Positions 22,084-31,184 of a stretch of 50,219 bases of DNA are shown here, piece by piece; positions within the stretch are counted from its first letter, which is position 1, and the number at the start of each line of letters is the position of its first letter. This DNA is from Candidatus Falkowbacteria bacterium RIFOXYD12_FULL_34_57. GTDB lineage: Bacteria > Patescibacteriota > Patescibacteriia > Patescibacteriales > UBA12075. Position numbers and translations under genes: made by a program. The notes below the pieces were generated by a model. The model was given only the letters and a program-made list of their open reading frames with translations. It searched no databases and was not told the origin of the DNA. The stretch spans positions 1 to 50,219 of the forward strand of contig MFGN01000009.1 of NCBI GenBank assembly GCA_001780285.1. The letters are read 5' to 3'.

Positions 22084-22112
22084 TTGACAAGTTTTTTTTT
22101 CTGTGATATACT
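22084..22112 (+). promoter_or_regulatory. Sigma70-like promoter for ncRNA candidate
   Basis: TTGACA (22084-22089), 17 nt spacer, TATACT (22107-22112). Confidence 0.7.
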
Positions 22113-22118
22113 AACAAG

Positions 22119-22281
22119 TTAAAATAAAAAACAATAAAAAAATAAAAATAAGTATAAGACCGATTTGAGCGGGTCAGGCACGACAAGCATGGGGATTTTT
22201 CTGTTAGGTAAGATTTGGTTCTAGAACTAAACTTTTCCTAACAAAAATTTCTTGCCTACCCGCTCAAGTCGGTCTTTTTTT
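22119..22281 (+). ncRNA. Long-hairpin ncRNA candidate with own promoter and terminator (class unknown; 6S-like size and shape possible)
   Basis: Arms AAGACCGATTTGAGCGGGTCAGGCA (22156-22180) / TGCCTACCCGCTCAAGTCGGTCTT (22253-22276), apical stem TGTTAGG/CCTAACA, terminal T7; lies between convergent CDSs. Confidence 0.65.
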
Positions 22282-22333
22282 GTTCTTCACCCCCAGATAA
22301 AACCATGCTACAAATAGAGTATATGGGAATATT

Positions 22334-24205
22334 TTATTCGACAGTTTCTCTTAACAATTCTTCGCTACTGGTAGCGGTTGATAGTTTTTCTACTCCCAAG
22401 AGGCATACTTCGCGCCATGGTACATAGTGAGAAGTAAATCTTTCATATTTTTCAGTATTGTCTGTATATGTAACAGTATAATCAAAATAAGCATCAGCAC
22501 CATTATGTGCGTGTTCCGTGCATTTTTTTGTTCCAACCGGCAGGTCTAGCGTTTCAATAATTTTGGTGGGTTCAGGTTTGGTTATATTAGATATGACCGG
22601 GTCTGTAATTTTTATTTTTCGGCCATCGCGAGTTCCCCAAAAATCAAAATATATATCATCACCTTCAATGCGTGTTTGAATCAGGATATGATTTTTTGTG
22701 TCGTTAATAAAACGGTAATCAGGCCAGGGGTCATAAATAGTAGCATCTGTTCCGGCCGGTTCATAATAAGAGACGCGATAAGAATGATTTCTGCGCAGAG
22801 TAACCGGCAGACCGGATTTAATAGTAGCCCTAAAAACAGTTGTTCCAATCTGGCATAATCCTCCGCCGTATTCAGGGATGGTTTTATTGTCCTTTATAAC
22901 TAATTCCGGTAAATAACCAGTTTCTTTGTTGATATCCCCCAGTGTTTTAATTAAAGAAAATTCTTCTCCCGGTTTTATTAATGCGCCATTTACAGCATTT
23001 GCTCCAGTTTTGATATTGTGCCTTCTGTTTTCCGGAGATCCGGAAAAATTAGAGTGTCCAGTTCCTATTATTTCTTTGATGCCAAAATCATTGATATCTT
23101 CTGTGTGCAGTTCGCTTTTTAATTCTTGTATAACCAACTCTATGTTTTTATTTCCGTTAAAGATTAATTCATCTTCTATTTTTTTGATGGTTTCCTCTAT
23201 CTTTAACTTGCGACCATCGCGACTATCTTGAAATTCAATAACCCGACCGTTTTTTATTTCAAATTTAGCATTGAGCGGTTCCTGGTCAATTTCCGAAGAG
23301 ATTAAATTCAGTAAAACTTCTTTTACCTTTTCCGTATCTAGTCCTACTATTATTTTATCTTCCGTGCTGGTTGCCTTTGGATTAACTTTTAATATCAACC
23401 AGTCTTTTAAAATTCTAAAATTAATAGTCCAGATATATTTATTGTATTCTAGGTTTAGCGGTGTTTTAGCTAAAATATTTTTTGCTTTTTCTTCTATGTC
23501 TATACACTCGCTTTTTATTATTTCCGGTCCGCGTGAATCAATAGATAATTCTATCGGAGATTCGTTTAAAACAGAGAGATTTTGTTTTAATTGATCTAAG
23601 CCGTCTTTATAATTAATAACTTGCCCATATTGCTCTTCCTCTATGTTAAATTTAATAGAGTCCAGATATTCACTGTTGTTATGTGCTAATTTAGCATTTT
23701 GTGACGGTTTTTTAAATTTATTAAATTTTTCTATGATAAAATTAGAGATTTCTTCATCGTTGGTGTGGAATGTTAACGGAAATATTTTTTTGAATTTCCA
23801 TGTTTGATATTTTTCTTTTAAGTTTTCTTTAAGATTTTTTTCTCTACCGACATTAAAAGCTTGTTGAATGTTATTTTCGGCGTCAAAGCGTATAATTTGG
23901 TATGCCAAGTCGCCTTCAACGGATGAGATAACGGGGAATAATATAGCCTTTAGTTGTTCGTGTTGGAAAATTATTCCATTTTGTTTTATTTGGTCTATTT
24001 TTTGATTTAATAATGATTGAGCTTGTTCTTTGGTTTTGCCACTCATGTCAATATTAGCAATAAATACCCCCGGATATATACGAGCAGCAAATTTTTTTTC
24101 AAAAATAAAATAAATTCCGATAATCAATAAAATGATTATAAAAAAAATGGCTATTATAATAAGGGGCCATTTTATGATGGATTTTTTTTGAAAAAGATGA
24201 AGCAT
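22334..24205 (-). CDS. VanW family protein with N-terminal TM anchor
   Basis: NRRHNIKTGANAVNGALIKPGEEFSLIKTLG...YGGGLCQIGTTVFRATIKSGLPVTLRRNHSYRVSYYEPAGTDATIY. Confidence 0.9.
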   Translation of the reverse strand: MLHLFQKKSIIKWPLIIIAIFFIIILLIIGIYFIFEKKFAARIYPGVFIANIDMSGKTKEQAQSLLNQKIDQIKQNGIIFQHEQLKAILFPVISSVEGDLAYQIIRFDAENNIQQAFNVGREKNLKENLKEKYQTWKFKKIFPLTFHTNDEEISNFIIEKFNKFKKPSQNAKLAHNNSEYLDSIKFNIEEEQYGQVINYKDGLDQLKQNLSVLNESPIELSIDSRGPEIIKSECIDIEEKAKNILAKTPLNLEYNKYIWTINFRILKDWLILKVNPKATSTEDKIIVGLDTEKVKEVLLNLISSEIDQEPLNAKFEIKNGRVIEFQDSRDGRKLKIEETIKKIEDELIFNGNKNIELVIQELKSELHTEDINDFGIKEIIGTGHSNFSGSPENRRHNIKTGANAVNGALIKPGEEFSLIKTLGDINKETGYLPELVIKDNKTIPEYGGGLCQIGTTVFRATIKSGLPVTLRRNHSYRVSYYEPAGTDATIYDPWPDYRFINDTKNHILIQTRIEGDDIYFDFWGTRDGRKIKITDPVISNITKPEPTKIIETLDLPVGTKKCTEHAHNGADAYFDYTVTYTDNTEKYERFTSHYVPWREVCLLGVEKLSTATSSEELLRETVE

Positions 24206-24261
24206 TTTAAGATAAGATTAAAATTCTACAATAGAAAATATAGATTATTTCATTATAGAGT

Positions 24262-24468
24262 TTAAGTGTCATGATTTAATATTTCGTTAAGTATATTTTT
24301 TGCAGTTTCTTGTTCAATATTTTTTTCAGAAATATAAAAATTGAGCTTCATTTGCTCTTTAGCGTCTTTAGGTAGTTTTTCCTTGGGCCAATTTATTGTT
24401 TTATTATCTTTTGTTTTTAGTATGGCGCTTTCCCCTTCGAATTTATCTATAATTAATTCAATATTCAT
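24262..24468 (-). CDS. DUF3006 family protein
   Basis: LIIDKFEGESAILKTKDNKTINWPKEKLPKDAKEQMKLNF. Confidence 0.75.
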   Translation of the reverse strand: MNIELIIDKFEGESAILKTKDNKTINWPKEKLPKDAKEQMKLNFYISEKNIEQETAKNILNEILNHDT

Positions 24469-24576
24469 ACAATAATGCGAATATATAAATAAGAATGCAA
24501 ATATAGCGAATACGAATTATGTGAATATATTATTGTAAATTCGCATGAAATTTGTGGTATTCGGATTATTATTTAT

Positions 24577-25125
24577 TTATTTTTCTCTTACTTTTATAGA
24601 AATTTGTTTAGCATTTTTGGCTTTTGGCAGGGTTACTGTGAGCACCCCATTTTCTAAAAAAGCTTCAATTTTATCAGCTTCTACTTCTACTGGCAGAATG
24701 ATTGACCTAGAGAATGATCCCCAATAACATTCTTTGTATAAGTAGTCTTCATCCTTTATTTCTTCATACATATCTCGTTTTCCGCGGATTGTAAGCATGT
24801 CGTTGTTAATTGAAATATCTATATCTTCTGGTTTTACGCCGGCAATAGTTGATTTTACTATTAGTTTATCCGGAGTTTGAAAAACATCTATAGAGAGCTG
24901 TCCTTCTTCAAAATCTTTTTGCAGCCATTCTTTTGAGTTTTCTTCCCCGCTTTCTTCTTCTTCACTTTCTTCGTATTCTTCATCTTCTTCTAATTCATCT
25001 TCGGTGGAAGCATCATATTCATCCTCTCCATCTTCCAAAGACTCAATCTGGGAAGATCTTTTGCTAATTGTTGCATTTTTAATCTTTTTTTCTAATCCTG
25101 AGAATTTTTTTAAAAAATTTTTCAT
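24577..25125 (-). CDS. Hsp20/alpha-crystallin family small heat shock protein
   Basis: LSIDVFQTPDKLIVKSTIAGVKPEDIDISINNDMLTIRGKR...FSRSIILPVEVEADKIEAFLENGVLTVTLPKA. Confidence 0.92.
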   Translation of the reverse strand: MKNFLKKFSGLEKKIKNATISKRSSQIESLEDGEDEYDASTEDELEEDEEYEESEEEESGEENSKEWLQKDFEEGQLSIDVFQTPDKLIVKSTIAGVKPEDIDISINNDMLTIRGKRDMYEEIKDEDYLYKECYWGSFSRSIILPVEVEADKIEAFLENGVLTVTLPKAKNAKQISIKVREK

Positions 25126-25350
25126 ATGCTATTTTTAAAATTATAAATAATATTAAAGCTATCTATATTATAGAATATTCATTCTTTTTTTTCAATGTTT
25201 AGCTTCACTATTTTTGTTAATGCGAAAATTTGCTATTTTATCTTTTATTGATTAAAAGTTATTCAGGGAAGGAATATCGAGGAATAAAGATTAAAGATTG
25301 TAAATATAAAGACTTTTTGTTGTAATTATGATAAAATTTAGATAGATTTT

Positions 25351-26979
25351 ATGAAGAAGAAACAACTTTTAAAATTTATTTGGATGTTTTTTTATCTTTT
25401 TATTTTTTCCATGCTTCTTTGGAACTCTTTTGGTTATTTGGATAATGATTTAGGTTGGCATCTGAAAGTGGGAGAAGAATTTGTGACAAAACATGAAATT
25501 CCTTATAATGAACATTTTAATTATACCCTTGAAGGTGAGAAATGGATTGATCATGAATGGTTGATTGATGTTTTTTCTTTTATTGTTTTTAAAAATTTTG
25601 GATATATTACCCTAAGTATTTTTTTTGCACTTTTAATTGTTTTGGTTTTAGCGCTCCAAAAGCACTATTTGCAAAAATATTTTTTAAAAAATGTCACAGG
25701 AGAATATTTTTTAATGTTTTTTCAATTTTTAGGAATAAAGGCATCACTTCCACATTTGGGAGTTAGAATGCAGGAAATTACAATTTTATGTTTGTTTTTA
25801 TTGTTTTTTATTTTGCATAAATTTGTATTAAATAAAAATTATAAAATTTTGTTATGGCTTATTCCTTTATTTTGTTTTTGGGCTAATGTGCATGGAGGAT
25901 TTTTAATAGGATTAGCATTGCTGGGTTTTTTTGCGATGATTAAGTTTTTAGAAAATTTGATAGAAAAATATAATGTTATTTCAAAAATTAAAATGGAATT
26001 CAAAAATAAATTGGATTTAAAATCAATTTATATATTTTCTTTTTTTGCCCTTTTTTCTTTTTTGGCGACATTTATAAATCCCTATGGATGGAGATTGTAT
26101 GAATTTTTATTTGGATATAAAAATTCATATTATTTAACCCATATTGTAGAATGGATTCCTTTTTATTTTTTGCCGGTAAAATATTATCAGTTATTGTATT
26201 CGGCTATCGTTTTATCTTTGGTGATTGTTTTCTTATATTTATCTCTTAAAAAGATAGAAAAAAAATATTTTTTAAAGCTTGATTTATGGCAATTGGCGCT
26301 AGCCGTGTTGTTTGTTTTTTTAGCGCTTAAATCCAGGCGGCATTTCCCCCTTTTGTTTATAGCGTCCATGCCTTTTATAATAATTTTCTATATAGAGCAT
26401 ATAGCTGCACATTATCAAAATAATAAAAAACCCACCCAATTAATCTTATTTTCAAAAATTTTTTTAGTTTTAGTTTTAGTGCTCGCGTCTTTTAAGATGG
26501 TTGTTAATACGCAGTTTAATAATAACCCTTTTAATTCGGCTTTTTATTGCAGCAATAGTTTTCCCTGCGAAGCTGTAAAATTTATAAAAGAAAATCCGGA
26601 ATTAATGCAAAAAAAACTTTTTAATGAATATGATTGGGGGGGATTTTTAATTTGGACTATGCCGGAAATGAAGCTTTTTATTGATGGCCGATTGCCGCAA
26701 TTTAGTTTTAATGAACATACATTTTTAGAAGAATATCATGAATTTTTTGAAGAGGATAAAACATCTTTTAAATTAGAACAGTATGGAATTGATTTAGCTT
26801 TGATTAAAGAGCGCCAACCGATAAAATTAAATTGGATAGAAAAGCATTTTTTTCTGTTAAACGAAGAAGATATTAACAGTAAAGTTGATTATTTGAAGAA
26901 ATATTTAGATGAGAGTTCTTTGTGGACTATTATCTATTCTGATAATTTTAGCCACCTTTATGAAAAGCAAAATAACTAA
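25351..26979 (+). CDS. Polytopic membrane protein, GT-C glycosyltransferase-like
   Basis: Many TM helices; DNDLGWHLKVGEEFVTKHEIPYNEHFNYTLEGEKWIDHEWL N-terminal motif. Confidence 0.7.
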   Translation: MKKKQLLKFIWMFFYLFIFSMLLWNSFGYLDNDLGWHLKVGEEFVTKHEIPYNEHFNYTLEGEKWIDHEWLIDVFSFIVFKNFGYITLSIFFALLIVLVLALQKHYLQKYFLKNVTGEYFLMFFQFLGIKASLPHLGVRMQEITILCLFLLFFILHKFVLNKNYKILLWLIPLFCFWANVHGGFLIGLALLGFFAMIKFLENLIEKYNVISKIKMEFKNKLDLKSIYIFSFFALFSFLATFINPYGWRLYEFLFGYKNSYYLTHIVEWIPFYFLPVKYYQLLYSAIVLSLVIVFLYLSLKKIEKKYFLKLDLWQLALAVLFVFLALKSRRHFPLLFIASMPFIIIFYIEHIAAHYQNNKKPTQLILFSKIFLVLVLVLASFKMVVNTQFNNNPFNSAFYCSNSFPCEAVKFIKENPELMQKKLFNEYDWGGFLIWTMPEMKLFIDGRLPQFSFNEHTFLEEYHEFFEEDKTSFKLEQYGIDLALIKERQPIKLNWIEKHFFLLNEEDINSKVDYLKKYLDESSLWTIIYSDNFSHLYEKQNN

Positions 26980-29380
26980 TTTTTATATTTTTATTTTTTT
27001 TATATTTTTAATTTTTAATTGTTTTTTAGTTGCTGTCTTATCTGTTTATTCCGGTAGCCTATGGACAGAAGTTTATAAATGGTTTCAGTTTGCTATTTTA
27101 TCCCTGGTTCTATTTTATGTTTTTTACAAATTAAATAGATTCTTTGGCTTTATTTTTTTATTTTTTATTAATCTGGTTTATTTGTTCTTGGTTTCTTACT
27201 TTATTGTCACTGGGTCTCATTTAAGTTTTGCATTTTTAAAAATGTATTTTGATCACAGCGCCTTGTCTCTTGTTTTTATGTATAGATGGGCGGTGCTGTT
27301 TTTAGTGTTTTTTTCTTTGTTGAATATTTTTGGTTTTTTGGCTATAAAAAATAAAATTTTAGAAAAGATTCACCTTGTGGTTGTTTCCTTTGTTTTTTTT
27401 GTTTTAATCTTTTTACAAATATTTTGTTTAGGTGGTTTAGATAGCGAGGTTATTGGTTTCGCAAAAAGTGTTTATGATCAAGATAGAATAATTGATTATT
27501 ATCAAAAAAAATATAATCAGCTCGTAAATGAATCTATTCAGGATAAATATTTTGTTTTAGAGCAAGCTCGAAAATTAGATAAGAATAAACTGCCAAAATT
27601 TTTAGATAACATTATTGTATTACAAATAGAAAGTTTGAATGCTTTTTTAGTAAATGAGCAAAATACTCCCAATTTTTGGAAAAAGGCACAAGAGGGAATA
27701 TGGTTTAAAAAGTTTTATGGAAATAGCGTGCAAACTATTTTGGGTCAGGAAAATATCTTATGCAGTTTACCCACTTCATTTTATTTAAATCTGTCAGATA
27801 ATCGGGATGTGTCTAATATTTTATGTTTGCCGGAATTTTTTAGCAATTTGGATTACAAAACATTTTTTATGAAAAGCTTTGATTTAAATTTTGCTCAAAC
27901 CGGAAAATTGATGAATGATTTAAAGTTTAACGAAGTACATGCGACCGATATCATGAAAGAAGGCGACAAAACTTATAAATGGGGCTATCGGGACGATATT
28001 TTCTGGGAGCGCGCTTTTGATTATTTACAGGAAAACAAAAAAGAAAAATATAATTTTGCCTATATTGAGGTGGGTCCAACGAACCATTGGCCATTTTCTA
28101 CTCCGGAAGAACTGCGAGATTTAGCGCCATATAAAAATCCGAAAAATCATCAGGAAAGATTTATAAATACCACCTTCCTGCAAGATATGTTTTTACAAAT
28201 TGCCCTGGATCGAATTGATAAAATGTTTCCTGAAAAAAATTATACTTTATTTATTTTAGGAGATCATAGCTGGCCGGCCGAAATACACAAGGGAAACAAC
28301 TTTAACGAAAAAGAATCTTTTGAGGAAAATTTTTTGACATCCATGGCTGTAATTGTGGGCGATGAAGAGCGATATAAGAATATAGGAATAGAAAACCCCT
28401 ATAGCCAAATGGATATTATGCCCAGTATATTTGAATTATTTGGGATAAGTTTTGAAGAAAATTATCTGGCAAAATCTTTTATGGGAGAAGTGGGGATGGG
28501 AAAATATAATAAACATAAAATTGTTTTGGTTCAGCCGTTTGCCACAAAATACCTAAATATTATTGATCAGAATTTTAAGTTTCAATATTCTGTAGATAAA
28601 GAAAGATGGATATCTTTTGATTTAAATACTAATCCCAAGGAAGATTCATTTAATATTGTGAGTGCTGCGCCGTTAAATATGCTTAAGTCAGCTAAATCTT
28701 TTTTTCCAATGTTGGATAATAGGCATTTAATTGCTCATGCACTTGGGGGGGTTAATGGCGAAATTTATACTAATTCACTAGAGGCTTTTGAGTATAATTA
28801 TAAAAATGGAAAAAGATTATTTGAAGTTGATTTATCCCTGGCTTTAGACGGAGATTTGGTGGCGTTTCATGATACTCCTATCAACCTTACTTCGGAAGAT
28901 TTTAAATCAAAAAAAATAAAAGATAAATATACATCACTTTCCTTTAGTGATATAATAAATTTAATGAAGAGTTATCCTGATATAAAGATAATTACCGATG
29001 TTAAAGATGATTTTTATAAATCTTTTGATGTTATAATAAACAGATTAAAAGAACAAGAAGATGAGAGCTTGTTTAAAAGACTAATTCCACAAGTTTATAA
29101 TAAAGAAACTTTTTATTATTTAAAAAAGCAGGCCGTTTTTGATGAAGTTATATACACTTTATATAAAACAGAAGCTGGAGACGCACAAGTTTATAATTTG
29201 ATTATTCAAAATCCAATAATTAAAAATTTAACATTGTTTCCCAGTAGATTTTCAGAAAAACTCACCAGGGAATTGAATAGAGTAGGAGTCAAGACTTTTG
29301 TACACACCGTAAACGATGAGGATGTTATGCTATATTTTTTAGATAAAGGTGTTTTTGGTTTTTATACAGATTTTTACTAA
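26960..29380 (+). CDS. LtaS-like sulfatase/phosphoglycerol transferase fused to C-terminal GDPD-like domain
   Basis: TM N-terminus; NIIVLQIESLNAF, KKFYGNSVQTILGQENILCSLP, LFILGDHSWPAE; C-terminal HALGGVNGEIYTNSLEAFEYNYKNGKRLFEVDLSLALDGDLVAFHD. Start moved to ATG 26960. Confidence 0.85.
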   Translation: MKSKITNFYIFIFFIFLIFNCFLVAVLSVYSGSLWTEVYKWFQFAILSLVLFYVFYKLNRFFGFIFLFFINLVYLFLVSYFIVTGSHLSFAFLKMYFDHSALSLVFMYRWAVLFLVFFSLLNIFGFLAIKNKILEKIHLVVVSFVFFVLIFLQIFCLGGLDSEVIGFAKSVYDQDRIIDYYQKKYNQLVNESIQDKYFVLEQARKLDKNKLPKFLDNIIVLQIESLNAFLVNEQNTPNFWKKAQEGIWFKKFYGNSVQTILGQENILCSLPTSFYLNLSDNRDVSNILCLPEFFSNLDYKTFFMKSFDLNFAQTGKLMNDLKFNEVHATDIMKEGDKTYKWGYRDDIFWERAFDYLQENKKEKYNFAYIEVGPTNHWPFSTPEELRDLAPYKNPKNHQERFINTTFLQDMFLQIALDRIDKMFPEKNYTLFILGDHSWPAEIHKGNNFNEKESFEENFLTSMAVIVGDEERYKNIGIENPYSQMDIMPSIFELFGISFEENYLAKSFMGEVGMGKYNKHKIVLVQPFATKYLNIIDQNFKFQYSVDKERWISFDLNTNPKEDSFNIVSAAPLNMLKSAKSFFPMLDNRHLIAHALGGVNGEIYTNSLEAFEYNYKNGKRLFEVDLSLALDGDLVAFHDTPINLTSEDFKSKKIKDKYTSLSFSDIINLMKSYPDIKIITDVKDDFYKSFDVIINRLKEQEDESLFKRLIPQVYNKETFYYLKKQAVFDEVIYTLYKTEAGDAQVYNLIIQNPIIKNLTLFPSRFSEKLTRELNRVGVKTFVHTVNDEDVMLYFLDKGVFGFYTDFY

Positions 29381-29476
29381 TTTTTATTTTTAAGAAGAAG
29401 TAGAAAAATATAAATAATTTTTTTATTATTAAAAAACTTTAAGTTTTGCATTTTACGCTTAGAGTTTTATGGTTAT

Positions 29477-30226
29477 ATGTTAGTAGAATTTTGTTTACCA
29501 ATTTTAAATGAAGAACAAATTTTAGAAAAAAGTGTTTTGAAATTATTTAAATATTGTACAGAAAAAAAATTTGATTTTGATTGGCGGATTATAATTTTAA
29601 TAAATGCTTCTACTGATAATTCTCTTAAAATTTCACAAAAACTGCATAGTCAGCATGGGGATAAAATAAGTTTTTCAGAAATATCTCAAATGGGCAGGGG
29701 TAATGCTTTGAAAATTTATTGGTCCCAAAGCAAGGCGGATATTGTTTCTTATATGGATATAGATCTGGCTGTATCACTAGACAATATTTTGGATTTAATA
29801 AATCCAATTATTAAAGATGGTTATGACTTGGTTATTGGTTCCCGCATGCTTCCCGATTCTAAAATCGAGAGGTCGTTTATTCGAGAATTAAGTTCACAGG
29901 GGTATACATTTTGTTCTAGAATTATTTTAGGGCATAATTTTTCTGATATGCAATGCGGTTTTAAAGCAATACGGACTGAAAAATTTAAAATTATCGCGCA
30001 TAATATTAAAAATTATAAATGGTTTTTTGATACAGAGTTAATAATCTTTTCTAAGTTGAATAAATTTAAAATAAAAGAAATACCTGTTGATTGGTCGGAA
30101 AACAGATATGAACAAAGAAAGAGCAAAGTAAATATTGCTAGAGATAGTTTTAAATTTATTTGTAATTTAATTAAGTTAAGATTAAGAATTTTATTTCCCG
30201 TCAGAGGCGGATCAGTTAAAAGTTAA
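29477..30226 (+). CDS. Glycosyltransferase family 2
   Basis: VEFCLPILNEEQILEKSV, IILINASTDNS, GRGNALKIY, SYMDIDLAVSLD, GYDLVIGSRML. Confidence 0.9.
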   Translation: MLVEFCLPILNEEQILEKSVLKLFKYCTEKKFDFDWRIIILINASTDNSLKISQKLHSQHGDKISFSEISQMGRGNALKIYWSQSKADIVSYMDIDLAVSLDNILDLINPIIKDGYDLVIGSRMLPDSKIERSFIRELSSQGYTFCSRIILGHNFSDMQCGFKAIRTEKFKIIAHNIKNYKWFFDTELIIFSKLNKFKIKEIPVDWSENRYEQRKSKVNIARDSFKFICNLIKLRLRILFPVRGGSVKS

Positions 30227-30299
30227 CATAGAAATTTGATGGCTGAAAAAAGATTATTCGATTATTATTTTTCGCTATACTTAGAATGACATACAGTAG

Positions 30300-30995
30300 T
30301 TATAATTTTGTAAGCAAGTATTTACTCCAATTATTATTATTTAATTCTTCTAGCTTAATTGATTCTTCAATTTTAAATTCTCCGATTGCAGTTCTTTCCA
30401 GTGTTTCTAGGTATGCCCCACAGCCGATAGTTTTGCCGATATCGCGCGCCAATGCGCGAATATAAGTGCCGGAAGAGCACTTTATTTTTATTTTAAGATG
30501 GGGCCAGGCATAAGATAGGATTTTAATATCATAAATGTTTATTTTGTTTGGTTTCCTTTCAATGGTGATTCCTTGTCTTGCCAATTCATATAATTTTTTA
30601 CCTTCAACTTTTTTAGCGCTGAACATGGGGGGTATCTGTTTTTGTTCTCCAATAAACTTTTTGGTCATCATTAATTTAATTAAATTTTGGCTGATCCGCC
30701 TTGGGTGGAGGATTTTCGATTCAATAATATGTCCCGTACTATCATGGGTATCACTGGTTGCACCCAAAAATATATCAGCAATATATTCTTTATCCATTTT
30801 TACAAAAGTATTTATTTTTTTTGTAGATTCGCGTCCCACGGCCACAAATAGAACACCGCCGGCAAAGGGATCTAGTGTTCCAGCGTGGCCGATTTTTTTA
30901 ATACCGGTAATTCGGCGCAATTGATTTATAATGTCATGTGAAGTCGGACCAGCTGATTTATTGATAATTAAAAAACCCGTTGGCAAGTCTTGCAT
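30300..30995 (-). CDS. truB: tRNA pseudouridine(55) synthase TruB
   Basis: GFLIINKSAGPTSHDIINQLRRI, KIGHAGTLDPFAGGVL, CSSGTYIRALARDIG. Confidence 0.95.
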   Translation of the reverse strand: MQDLPTGFLIINKSAGPTSHDIINQLRRITGIKKIGHAGTLDPFAGGVLFVAVGRESTKKINTFVKMDKEYIADIFLGATSDTHDSTGHIIESKILHPRRISQNLIKLMMTKKFIGEQKQIPPMFSAKKVEGKKLYELARQGITIERKPNKINIYDIKILSYAWPHLKIKIKCSSGTYIRALARDIGKTIGCGAYLETLERTAIGEFKIEESIKLEELNNNNWSKYLLTKL

Positions 30996-31184
30996 AATTT
31001 TTTTTGGAAGATAACTTAAAAGTTTGTTGTTTGTTTAGAGTGATTTTATTATAAAAAACTATTCAAATTAAGTCAAAAATTTATTTTACCCTTGTGTTTA
31101 TTGACTTTTTTATTAAAACCTTGTAAGATTAAGGTAAAGATTTGGTTAAATGCCAAATTTATTTTAATAAAATAAAAAATATAA

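Noticed and set aside
22156-22200. SRP RNA interpretation of the 22.1 kb ncRNA because of GGTCAGG
   Set aside because: The GGTCAGG pairs with the 3' arm and the GGAA-tetraloop/AGCAGCC core of SRP RNA is absent
24476-24545. GCGAATATA/AATACGAATTATGTGAATATA tract between DUF3006 and Hsp20 genes as a regulatory element
   Set aside because: Looks like degenerate AT-rich microrepeat; too weak to support a specific function
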